NCBI GenBank assembly: GCA_031287815.1
Contig: JAITSM010000061.1
Span: forward strand, 1 to 9,644
Source of the DNA: Prevotellaceae bacterium
Lineage (GTDB): Bacteria > Bacteroidota > Bacteroidia > Bacteroidales > UBA932
Length of the DNA: 9,644 nucleotides
Direction of reading: 5' to 3'
Within the stretch, counting starts at the first letter, position 1. Each line of letters begins with the position of its first letter. A program made the position numbers and the translations under genes. This document shows, one piece after another, positions 1 through 4,876 of this stretch. The notes beneath the pieces are model-generated. The model did not search any database, was not told where the DNA came from, and was given only the letters and a program-made list of their open reading frames with translations.

Positions 1-89
1 AAGAGTGGATGTGGGTCGTTATACTTATTTATCGAGTGGGTTTTCCCGAACCTCAGAAATCAATAAGTATAGCGCCCATGTTCACTCTT
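1..89 (+). ncRNA. Long rod-like hairpin (structured RNA or large terminator)
   Basis: Positions 1-29 pair with 62-89 in 28 consecutive base pairs interrupted only by a bulged C at 17. Five pairs are wobbles (8-82, 10-80, 11-79, 16-74, 19-72), and all five are G-U in the plus-strand RNA, so the complementary strand would not fold equally well. The apical loop (30-61) contains a small GGG-TTTT-CCC hairpin at 38-47. A T-run (92-97) follows the stem. This fits a very strong plus-strand terminator or a structured RNA whose 5' side may continue beyond the window edge. One frame (2-91) reads openly to a TGA, so the 3' end of an upstream gene cannot be excluded, but that would not explain the pairing. 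I do not recognise it as a named RNA family. Confidence 0.6.
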
Positions 90-111
90 GATTTTTTAGT
101 AGAATCAAGAG
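85..111 (+). promoter_or_regulatory. Second hairpin overlapping the base of the long one
   Basis: CTCTTGATT (85-93) is perfectly complementary to AATCAAGAG (103-111), with a 9-nt loop. It shares bases 85-89 with the outer end of the long hairpin at 1-89, so the two folds are partly exclusive. Competing folds are how attenuators work, but no regulatory input or coding target is identifiable here, so this is only a structural observation. Confidence 0.35.
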
Positions 112-140
112 AAAATCACCATAAAAGTTAAAGGGACAAA

Positions 141-246
141 TTGCAGGAAAAGTTTGGTAAACCTTTCTGCAATCATTGGCAGCGGATAAAAATTCGCAGC
201 AGGGGGTTGTTTTATGTAGAAAAGTTTGTGTTTGAAAAACAACCCC
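141..246 (+). promoter_or_regulatory. Leader upstream of the lipoprotein gene with two hairpins
   Basis: The stretch between the first hairpins and the lipoprotein start has no gene. It holds an imperfect hairpin at 141-172 (TTGCAG 141-146 with CTGCAA 167-172, continuing AAA/TTT and GTTT/AAAC inside). It also holds a perfect 11-bp inverted repeat, GGGGTTGTTTT (203-213) with AAAACAACCCC (236-246), separated by 22 nt. The latter ends 40 bp before the start codon. I found no TAnnTTTG promoter box between 90 and 286. From 247 to 286 the DNA is A/T-rich, as is usual upstream of Bacteroidota start codons. Confidence 0.35.
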
Positions 247-286
247 GAAACTGCAAAAAACAATAACAATTTAACAATTTAATTTT

Positions 287-448
287 ATGAAAAAAATGCT
301 TCTTTTCCTCTTGCTATTGCTAATAGCAACAAGTTGCGCGACGCAAAAAACAACCACGTCGAACGTGGAAAATATTCCTGTGTACAACACAGGCACCGGC
401 GAGCCGGCGGCATCCTCCGGCGTGGTCGTATATTCGAGCGGACAATGA
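287..448 (+). CDS. Small predicted lipoprotein, 53 residues, function unknown
   Basis: ATG at 287 opens a 53-codon frame ending at TGA 446-448. The N-terminus is a textbook short signal peptide: MKKM, then a run of Leu/Phe/Ile (residues 5-13), then ATSC with Cys17 as the probable lipidated residue, followed by a Thr/Gln/Lys-rich stretch. The mature peptide would be only about 37 residues (ATQKTTTSNVE at its start, a Gly/Pro/Ser/Val-rich tail ending YSSGQ), with no recognisable domain. It would be exported and anchored by its lipid, probably to the outer membrane or cell surface. Downstream lie the 42-bp repeat array and a terminator, then the FISUMP-like gene. Small lipoproteins of this kind are common and poorly characterised in Bacteroidota. 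The signal peptide is clear; expression is inferred. Confidence 0.6.
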   Translation: MKKMLLFLLLLLIATSCATQKTTTSNVENIPVYNTGTGEPAASSGVVVYSSGQ

Positions 449-485
449 AAACAGACAGGAACATGTCAAATAGTCGTTTTTCTCC

Positions 486-652
486 TTCCGACACGTGTCG
501 GAAGGGCGCCGTAGCCCTGCGTGGCGTTTCCGACACGTGCCGGAGATGTGTTGCAGCCCTACGCGGCTGTTCCGGGACGTCCCGGAGATGTGCCGTAGCC
601 CTGCGCGACTATTCCGGGACGTACCGGAGGCGTCCCAAAATCCTCCGGGCTT
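486..652. repeat. Array of four 42-bp palindromic tandem repeats
   Basis: Four units begin at 486, 528, 570 and 612; the first three are exactly 42 bp and the last is truncated or degenerate. Each opens with a palindrome. Unit 1 has the perfect 18-bp TTCCGACACGTGTCGGAA. Unit 2 has one broken pair, unit 3 has perfect CCGGGACGTCCCGG, and unit 4 has one broken pair. The palindrome is followed by a conserved tail containing (G/C)AGCCCT(A/G)CG. Two base pairs of the palindrome differ between units 1 and 3 with both arms changed. Because 42 is a multiple of three, several frames stay open on both strands, giving Arg/Cys/Ser-rich pseudo-proteins that I do not call as genes. The array lies between the lipoprotein stop and the next gene and ends in a terminator. 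Confidence 0.85.
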
Positions 653-655
653 TTT
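624..655 (+). terminator. Intrinsic terminator after the lipoprotein/repeat array
   Basis: CCGGAGG (624-630) pairs with CCTCCGG (642-648) across an 11-nt loop, followed by GC and TTTTT (651-655). This is a standard GC-rich stem plus U-tract for the plus strand. It grows out of the last, degenerate 42-bp unit. It sits 36 bp before the start codon of the FISUMP-like gene, so it would separate the two transcripts or act as an attenuator. I see no clear promoter between it and position 692. Confidence 0.6.
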
Positions 656-691
656 ACATGAACGACAAAAACCAATAAACAACAAATAATT

Positions 692-1978
692 ATGAAAACA
701 TTATCAAACCAAACAAGCCCCCTAACCCCCAAAGGGGGAACGGGGCTTATGCGCTCGACGACAAATTCCCCCTTCGGGGGATTAAGGGGGCTTCTCTTAT
801 TATTATTCCTCCTTTTGGGGACAGGCAGCTTGTCTGCCGCCGTAACTGTTACGCCATTGAGTGTAGATTATTCCACCCAAAAAGTAACCTTTAAAGTATC
901 GTGGACTGGCACTGCCGCCAACAACCGCGTGTGGGTATGGATAGATTTCTGCCCGGTGGCCGGTACCGTGCCGGCAACCTCTTTTTCTACCGCTACCATT
1001 TCCAACCCCGCTAAAACAGGCGGGAACGGCACGATAACTAACGTTACTGCGCGCGGGTTTTTCATTGAATACAGCAGCGCAACCAACGCCGGTACTACGG
1101 TTACCGCCACCCTGAGCAACGCCACCGGAAAATTCAACTGGTGCGCCTACGGCAGCGACTACCCGCCGAATGTCCTTGCGAATACCAATAGTTCTTACAC
1201 ATTGGCAGGAACTCCCCCATTCAAATTGATTGCCTCCAATGGTGCAACATCGCTAACAGTGCCCGGTACAACCATTGCTACTTCTGCCCTAACGTTTACG
1301 CCGGCAACTATAACTGACGCCACAGGTTATCCCGGACTTTGGTGCCCTTATACCGGCAGTGATTTGTATATGGATGCAACCCATCGTTGCCTACAACGTC
1401 AAAGCGGCGCAGGGAATTGGGAAGCATGGATAAAAGACAATAGAGATGACGAATTATATAGAATTGTAAAAATGCCCGACAATAAATGGTGGCTGGCGCA
1501 GAATGTAAAATATGCTGGAGCGGGAACACAACCGACATGGTGTACAAAAGATGAATGCGGTAGGTATTATACATATGAGCAAGCAAAAGGGGCCTGGGGA
1601 GGTTCAAGTGGAACAGGCGCTAATAAACAAGGCGTTTGCCCAAACAATTGGGTTATTCCAATGCGTAGTGATTATGTGGCTATATTTGAAGCGTACTCGA
1701 GTAATATGACACAACAATGCCAAATCCTCACACCTCTGGATAGTCAGTGTACGTCTAATGATTTCTACGGTTTGTGCTCAAAAAAAACAATATGCGGAGG
1801 TGGCGCTGGTGATGCAAAAACATGCGCATATGAAGTGCAGTACCTGAATGATGCCAGCAAATTAGCATTGATGGTAAATGATATATATCTAGCGACCGAT
1901 TTTGACTGCGGTTCCTGGTTTACGTTGAGTGATGGAAGTAATGTGGGTAATAACGTTCGTTGTTCCCGCCACCTATAA
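692..1978 (+). CDS. Secreted FISUMP-domain (Fib_succ_major-like) protein
   Basis: A 428-residue protein. Residues 32-50 form a signal-peptide core (GLLLLLFLLLG, ending SLSAA), preceded by an unusually long 31-residue N-region rich in Ser, Pro and Gly. Met20 (ATG at 749) is a plausible alternative start. Residues 51-210 are Thr/Ser/Gly/Ala-rich and beta-like, resembling an adhesin or Ig-type stalk. Residues about 255-424 match the layout of the FISUMP domain (TIGR02145/Fib_succ_major): RIVKMPDNKWWLAQNVKY, then CGRYYTYEQA, then GVCPNNWVIPMRSDY, and a terminal WFTLSDG...NVRCSRHL in place of the usual WSS...VRCVR. Twelve cysteines lie between 218 and 424, suggesting disulphides in the exported protein. 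The protein is likely on the cell surface or secreted; the ligand is unknown. Base composition shifts from GC-rich to AT-rich around 1340-1440, near the domain boundary. No sorting domain (PorSS/T9SS C-terminal domain) is recognisable. Confidence 0.75.
   Translation: MKTLSNQTSPLTPKGGTGLMRSTTNSPFGGLRGLLLLLFLLLGTGSLSAAVTVTPLSVDYSTQKVTFKVSWTGTAANNRVWVWIDFCPVAGTVPATSFSTATISNPAKTGGNGTITNVTARGFFIEYSSATNAGTTVTATLSNATGKFNWCAYGSDYPPNVLANTNSSYTLAGTPPFKLIASNGATSLTVPGTTIATSALTFTPATITDATGYPGLWCPYTGSDLYMDATHRCLQRQSGAGNWEAWIKDNRDDELYRIVKMPDNKWWLAQNVKYAGAGTQPTWCTKDECGRYYTYEQAKGAWGGSSGTGANKQGVCPNNWVIPMRSDYVAIFEAYSSNMTQQCQILTPLDSQCTSNDFYGLCSKKTICGGGAGDAKTCAYEVQYLNDASKLALMVNDIYLATDFDCGSWFTLSDGSNVGNNVRCSRHL
715..793. 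repeat. C/G-rich inverted-repeat element inside a coding region
   Basis: The left arm (715-738) starts AAGCCCCCTAACCCCC and ends in GGGGG. The right arm (768-793) is its near inverted copy: CCCCCTTCGGGGG (768-780), ATTAAGGGGGCTT (781-793). Each arm also folds on itself (CCCCC...GGGGG). The spacer is about 29 bp. The element lies wholly within codons 8-34 of the FISUMP-like gene. There it encodes the SPLTPKGG...SPFGGLRG segment that makes the N-region of the signal peptide without breaking the frame. A second member of the same style is at 8867-8936. The architecture is that of a small palindromic or MITE-like repeat; no transposase is present. Confidence 0.7.
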
Positions 1979-2102
1979 ATATAAGCGGCATAATATAACA
2001 ACATAGAAGTAAAAAACAACTTCTAAATAATGTTATAGACTGCTATCATTAGGCTTCATCGCACAACCGTGAAAAACTAAAATGTTCTTTACATATAAGA
2101 CA
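1979..2102. other. Intergenic DNA after the FISUMP-like gene
   Basis: No gene is seen. The only structure is a weak hairpin, AGAAGT (2005-2010) with ACTTCT (2019-2024), optionally extended by AACAT/ATGTT. It is AT-rich and lacks a proper U-tract, so it is not a convincing terminator. The rest is unremarkable AT-rich sequence. Confidence 0.4.
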
Positions 2103-2124
2103 GGGGCAAAATAAATATAGCCCC
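2103..2124 (+). terminator. Possible terminator hairpin
   Basis: GGGGC (2103-2107) pairs with GCCCC (2120-2124) across a 12-nt A/T-rich loop, followed by CGTTTCC. The short GC stem lies about 125 bp downstream of the FISUMP-like stop codon and could end that transcript. The U-tract is poor. It is also the first of three adjacent hairpins reaching to 2230. Confidence 0.3.
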
Positions 2125-2133
2125 CGTTTCCCT

Positions 2134-2230
2134 CCGTTCAATAACGTACATTAAAAAGTATTGAACGGTTAAGGTGCCAACGCACCACGAAAAAGAGGAG
2201 CTATAATCTTCTTTGGTGCACAGGCACCTT
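2134..2230 (+). ncRNA. Two adjacent strong hairpins, candidate structured RNA
   Basis: The first hairpin is CCGTTCAATA (2134-2143) perfectly paired with TATTGAACGG (2159-2168), 15-nt loop. Two bases later a 60-nt rod begins: AAGGTGCC (2171-2178) with GGCACCTT (2223-2230); a symmetric 3x3 internal loop; GCACCA (2182-2187) with TGGTGC (2214-2219); a 5-nt bulge; then AAGAGGA (2193-2199) with TCTTCTT (2207-2213) around a GCTATAA loop. That gives 21 pairs with a single G-U. The rod runs into TTTTATATT, a weak U-tract. It could be a small RNA, a leader for whatever starts near 2265, or the end of a mobile-element relic. No named RNA family is recognised and no promoter was identified. Confidence 0.5.
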
Positions 2231-2264
2231 TTATATTAAAGCGAGGACAAAATTACAAAAAAAT

Positions 2265-2378
2265 ATGAAACTAAAATTTATATGGTTAAAAACACAACTG
2301 TTCTTGCTGCGGGTAACGGCAGAGGTAAACATGCCGGTATGGTTGCAGTTATTGTGGGAAGCGATTTTTAAAAGTTAA
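2265..2378 (+). CDS. Doubtful 37-residue open frame
   Basis: ATG 2265 to TAA 2376-2378, starting MKLKFIWLKTQLFLLRV. It follows the 2171-2230 rod by 34 bp and has an A-rich upstream region like many Bacteroidota starts. Its middle (LFLLRVT, then WL) is preserved in the diverged repeat copy near 2840-2890, but a second overlapping frame (VLAAGN...K...MV) is preserved about equally well, so frame conservation does not decide for coding. It may be a small peptide, a fragment of a lost gene, or plain non-coding repeat. No function can be offered. Confidence 0.15.
   Translation: MKLKFIWLKTQLFLLRVTAEVNMPVWLQLLWEAIFKS
2268..2368. repeat. Diverged direct repeat, copy 1
   Basis: This copy shares with 2829-2911, in the same orientation and order, ACTAAAATTT, then TTGCTGCGGGTAACG, then TATGGTT, then ATTGTGG and GCGAT. 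Copy 1 has about 15 extra bases after ACTAAAATTT. The copies are clearly related but substituted throughout, so the duplication is old. Together they bracket the heptamer and 21-bp repeat region between them. Confidence 0.6.
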
Positions 2379-2440
2379 AAACTAAAAACTAAAAGTTGGC
2401 CGGCGCCAGCCAACTCACGACTTATGACTCACGACTAAAA
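2374..2440. repeat. Heptamer repeats around a GGCGCC palindrome, locus 1
   Basis: GTTAAAA-ACTAAAA-ACTAAAA (2374-2394) runs in period 7 into a 22-bp near-palindrome centred on GGCGCC (2394-2415, one mismatched pair). It continues directly into a different period-7 tract, ACTCACG-ACTTATG-ACTCACG-ACTAAAA (2413-2440). The decamer GGCGCCAGCC lies at 2402-2411. Three similar loci follow at 2664, 8721 and 8801. No gene is seen here; a TTG-initiated frame through it is not credible. Confidence 0.75.
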
Positions 2441-2477
2441 TACGAACAGTTTCCGCTGCCGGAAGGCGAAAAAAGGC

Positions 2478-2662
2478 GTAAACATCCGGATTGCGACAGT
2501 AAACATCCGGATTGCGACAGTAAACATCCGGATTGCGACGGTAAACATTCGCGTTGCGACGGTAAACATTCGCGTTGCGACGGTAAACATTCGCGTTGCG
2601 ACAGTAAACATTCGCGTTGCGACGGTAAACATTTGCGTTGCGACGGTAAACATTCGTGCTGA
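2478..2662. repeat. 21-bp minisatellite, about 8.8 copies
   Basis: Unit starts are at 2478, 2499, 2520, 2541, 2562, 2583, 2604, 2625 and 2646 (last unit 17 bp). Every full unit starts GTAAACAT and ends TTGCGAC plus A or G. Units 1-3 carry a CCGGA core and units 4-7 a TCGCG core; unit 8 is TTGCG, and the partial unit 9 begins TCG. The array is therefore two homogenised blocks. The period is a multiple of three, so open frames exist on both strands (heptapeptide KHPDCDS/KHSRCDG on plus, MFTVATR on minus), but none has a credible start or a domain. The array sits between two GGCGCCAGCC/heptamer clusters. Confidence 0.9.
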
Positions 2663-2663
2663 C

Positions 2664-2715
2664 TACTGCCTACTGCCCTCCGGCGCCAGCCCATTTTCAA
2701 CTTTCAACTTTCAAC
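2664..2715. repeat. Heptamer repeats around GGCGCCAGCC, locus 2
   Basis: TACTGCC-TACTGCC (2664-2677) is followed by CTCC, then GGCGCCAGCC (2682-2691), then three copies of TTTCAAC (2695-2715). The TACTGCC tract is the reverse complement of the GTAGGCA-type tract at 8721-8748, and at both places it sits on the same side of the GGCGCC core. The module follows the end of the 21-bp array by one base. Confidence 0.75.
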
Positions 2716-2828
2716 TAAAAAAAGTGGAGCAAAGACTTCTTCTTAGAACTTATCAAAATCTAAATGCGTCGACCCATAGCCAGCAGCTTTTCTTACCCTG
2801 TGACAGGCGGAAGGCAGGTAGGAATTAG
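2716..2828. other. Intergenic DNA with no gene seen
   Basis: Sequence between the heptamer cluster and the second direct repeat, downstream of glyA. I see no promoter, terminator or convincing gene. A 52-codon frame (ATG 2764 to TAA 2920-2922) runs through it and the second repeat copy, but has no recognisable features and most likely reflects chance. No intrinsic terminator for the converging glyA transcript was found here. Confidence 0.4.
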
Positions 2829-2911
2829 ACTAAAATTTCGATTGTTTTTGCTGCGGGTAACGACACATCCAAACAGCGCACTATGGTTAACTATTGTGGA
2901 TGGCGATGGAG
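2829..2911. repeat. Diverged direct repeat, copy 2
   Basis: This is the partner of the copy at 2268-2368: ACTAAAATTT, TTGCTGCGGGTAACG, TATGGTT, then TATTGTGG and GCGAT recur in order. It ends about 15 bp from the 3' end of glyA on the opposite strand. The distance between copies is roughly 560 bp. The intervening DNA contains all the heptamer and minisatellite repeats of this region. Confidence 0.6.
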
Positions 2912-2925
2912 AAAATCTTTAAATT

Positions 2926-4206
2926 CTACCAGGCAAACAGCGGGCGGTGCGCCATTAGCTCATTCACTTCCCGGAGAACGGAAGCAATGATTTTTTCATC
3001 ATTTACATTCGACAGCGTTTTGTCGATGAGTTTTACTACCGGCGCCATATCCTGTTCTTTCAGCCCGCGCGTGGTAATCGCCGGCGTGCCTACGCGAATG
3101 CCCGACGCCTGGAATGGCGAGCGCGTGTCAAACGGCACCATGTTTTTATTGACCGTAATACCGGCTTGCACCAGCGTATTCTCCGCCTGTTTGCCGGTGA
3201 GTTCGGGGAATTTGCTGCGCAGGTCAATTAACAATAAGTGGTTGTCGGTTCCACCGGAGAAAATCTTGTATCCCGCCGCCGTAAAGGCGTTTGCCATAGC
3301 TGTGGCGTTTTTCCTTACTTGCTCCTGGTAGCTCTTGTACTCAGGTTGCAGGGCTTCGTAAAACGCTACCGCCTTTGCTGCAATCACGTGTTCCAGCGGG
3401 CCGCCCTGTATGCCGGGAAATACGCTGGAATTAAGTATCGCCGACAGCATTTTCGTTTCGCCTTTGGGCGTCTTTATTCCCCAAGGGTTTTCAAAATCTT
3501 TTCCCATTAGAATGACGCCGCCGCGGGGGCCGCGCAGGGTTTTGTGCGTAGTAGAGGTAACCACATGCGCATGGGTTACCGGGTTATTCAGCAATCCCGC
3601 TGCAATCAGGCCGGCAGGGTGCGCCATATCTACCATGAAAATAGCGCCCACTTTGTCGGCAATAGCGCGTATCCGCGCATAATCCCAATCGCGGGAATAA
3701 GCGGAAGCCCCGCCCACAATGAGTTTGGGGCGATGTTCCAATGCCCGTTTTTCCAGTTGGTCGTAATCCACCAATCCGGTATCTTCTTTTACGCCATAGG
3801 AAACGGCTTTATATAAAATGCCCGACACGTTTACCGGCGAGCCATGCGAAAGATGCCCGCCATGCGCCAAATCCAGCCCCATGAACGTGTCGCCGGGACG
3901 AAGACAGGCCATGAATACCGCCATGTTGGCTTGCGCGCCGGAGTGCGGCTGCACATTGGCATATGTCGCGCCAAACAATTGGCACAAGCGGTCGATAGCC
4001 AACTGTTCGCTTTGGTCAACCACTTCGCACCCGCCGTAGTAGCGGGCGCCGGGATAACCTTCGGCGTATTTGTTGGTCAGTACGGAACCCATCGCTTCCA
4101 GCACTTGCGGGCTTACAAAATTTTCGGACGCAATCAATTCTATGCCGTGCGTCTGGCGCTGTTCTTCCTTTTTAATAAGCTCAAATAATTGCGTGTCGCG
4201 TTTCAT
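2926..4206 (-). CDS. glyA: Serine hydroxymethyltransferase
   Basis: A 426-residue cytoplasmic PLP enzyme that converts serine plus tetrahydrofolate to glycine and methylene-tetrahydrofolate, the main source of one-carbon units. Visible family motifs: IELIASENFVS (22-32), NKYAEGYPGARYYGG (45-59), QPHSGAQAN (86-94), DLAHGGHLSHG (112-122), VDMAHPAGL (192-200, with Asp193 and His196 at the cofactor) and STTHKTLRGPRGG (218-230), where Lys222 is the Schiff-base lysine. Length and ends are normal for the family and the C-terminus is complete. It starts 14 bp after the efp stop codon, so it is read as the second gene of an efp-glyA operon. No independent promoter is evident in that gap. The stop is TAG at 2926-2928. 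Confidence 0.97.
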   Translation of the reverse strand: MKRDTQLFELIKKEEQRQTHGIELIASENFVSPQVLEAMGSVLTNKYAEGYPGARYYGGCEVVDQSEQLAIDRLCQLFGATYANVQPHSGAQANMAVFMACLRPGDTFMGLDLAHGGHLSHGSPVNVSGILYKAVSYGVKEDTGLVDYDQLEKRALEHRPKLIVGGASAYSRDWDYARIRAIADKVGAIFMVDMAHPAGLIAAGLLNNPVTHAHVVTSTTHKTLRGPRGGVILMGKDFENPWGIKTPKGETKMLSAILNSSVFPGIQGGPLEHVIAAKAVAFYEALQPEYKSYQEQVRKNATAMANAFTAAGYKIFSGGTDNHLLLIDLRSKFPELTGKQAENTLVQAGITVNKNMVPFDTRSPFQASGIRVGTPAITTRGLKEQDMAPVVKLIDKTLSNVNDEKIIASVLREVNELMAHRPLFAW

Positions 4207-4220
4207 AATGATAAATTCTA

Positions 4221-4790
4221 TTATTTCACCCGTTCGGAATATTCGCGGCTGCGGGTATCAATTTTGATACGGTCGCCCTGATTGACAAACAGCGGAACCA
4301 TAATCTCCGTGCCGGTTTCCACCGTTACGGACTTCTGCGCATTGGTGGAGCCCGACGTGTCGCCTTTGACTGCCGGCTCGGAATAAGTTACTTCCAACTC
4401 CACAAATGGCGGCAATTCGCACGACAATACGCGTTCGTCGTCGGCATGGAACATCATTTCCACATATTGCCCTTCTTTCATCAGGTCGGCGTTGTCTACC
4501 ATGTCTTCGAACAAATCTACCTGTTCAAATGTTTCGTTGTGCATAAAGTGGAACCCGCCCTCGTCCCTGTACAGGAACTGGTAGGGGCGGCGTTCGATGC
4601 GTACGAGGTCAATCTTTTCACCGGCATTGAAGGTGTTCTCCAGGATGCGCCCGTTTTCGAGGTTGCGCATTTTTACTTTTACAAACGCGCCGCCCTTACC
4701 GGGTTTTACATGCTGAAACCAAACAATGGAGCAAGGTTTACCGTTGTAGTCTATACATAATCCATTCTTAAAATCTGCTGTTGTTGCCAT
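4221..4790 (-). CDS. efp: Translation elongation factor P
   Basis: A 189-residue protein of normal EF-P length. EF-P binds ribosomes stalled on consecutive prolines, between the P and E sites, and promotes peptide bond formation. The N-terminal KOW-like domain carries the loop VKPGKGGAF (28-36). Lys32 sits at the tip position that is modified in many bacteria, so this is a Lys-type EF-P. The middle and C-terminal OB domains follow, with LPPFVELEVTYSEPAVKGDTSG and the ending GDRIKIDTRSREYSER that marks the family C-terminus. No modification enzyme (EpmA/B, EarP, YmfI) is encoded in this window. The gene is divergent from tatD and heads an operon with glyA; its promoter is inferred at 4834-4841. 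Confidence 0.97.
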   Translation of the reverse strand: MATTADFKNGLCIDYNGKPCSIVWFQHVKPGKGGAFVKVKMRNLENGRILENTFNAGEKIDLVRIERRPYQFLYRDEGGFHFMHNETFEQVDLFEDMVDNADLMKEGQYVEMMFHADDERVLSCELPPFVELEVTYSEPAVKGDTSGSTNAQKSVTVETGTEIMVPLFVNQGDRIKIDTRSREYSERVK

Positions 4791-4833
4791 AATTTATGTG
4801 CCAATTTGATTGCAAAAATTTTCTCCTTTTTCG

Positions 4834-4841
4834 CAAAGGTA
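4834..4841 (-). promoter_or_regulatory. Promoter -7 box for efp-glyA
   Basis: On the minus strand this reads TACCTTTG, matching the Bacteroidota -7 consensus TAnnTTTG. It ends 43 bp before the efp start codon. The -33 element is not obvious. It lies only 27 bp from the tatD -7 box on the other strand, so the two polymerase footprints must overlap. Confidence 0.55.
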
Positions 4842-4868
4842 CAAAATTTTTTGTTGGTTGTTTTTTCG

Positions 4869-4876
4869 TATCTTTG
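4869..4876 (+). promoter_or_regulatory. Promoter -7 box for tatD-ansA
   Basis: TATCTTTG matches the Bacteroidota -7 consensus TAnnTTTG exactly; a TTG-rich stretch upstream (4850-4860) may supply a weak -33 element at non-ideal spacing. Transcription would begin near 4880-4885, about 15-20 bp before the GTG start at 4899. This rules out a longer TatD beginning at the ATG at 4806. Confidence 0.6.

Noticed and set aside
1..89. Integron attC site
   Set aside because: The arms lack the GTTRRRY/RYYYAAC core sites at the ends and no integrase or cassette array is present.
2..91. C-terminal tail of an upstream gene, possibly another FISUMP protein
   Set aside because: Only 29 codons are visible, without the VRC-type ending, and the 28-bp stem explains the sequence better. 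It remains possible.
320..689. Several overlapping open frames on both strands through the 42-bp array
   Set aside because: The unit is a multiple of three, so all such frames stay open by construction. The products are Arg/Cys/Ser-rich repeats with no signal, domain or credible start, and they overlap the lipoprotein gene and the terminator.
2478..2662. Possible CRISPR array
   Set aside because: Repeats are contiguous 21-bp units with no unique spacers, and there are no cas genes.
2396..2700. Cys/His-rich heptapeptide-repeat proteins on either strand of the 21-bp array
   Set aside because: They are products of translating a minisatellite. Starts are in low-complexity DNA (one is a TTG inside the GGCGCC palindrome), and several frames on opposite strands are equally open.
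2764..2922. 52-codon plus-strand frame converging on glyA
   Set aside because: No promoter, ribosome-binding site, domain or signal. It runs through a diverged repeat in which another frame is equally conserved.
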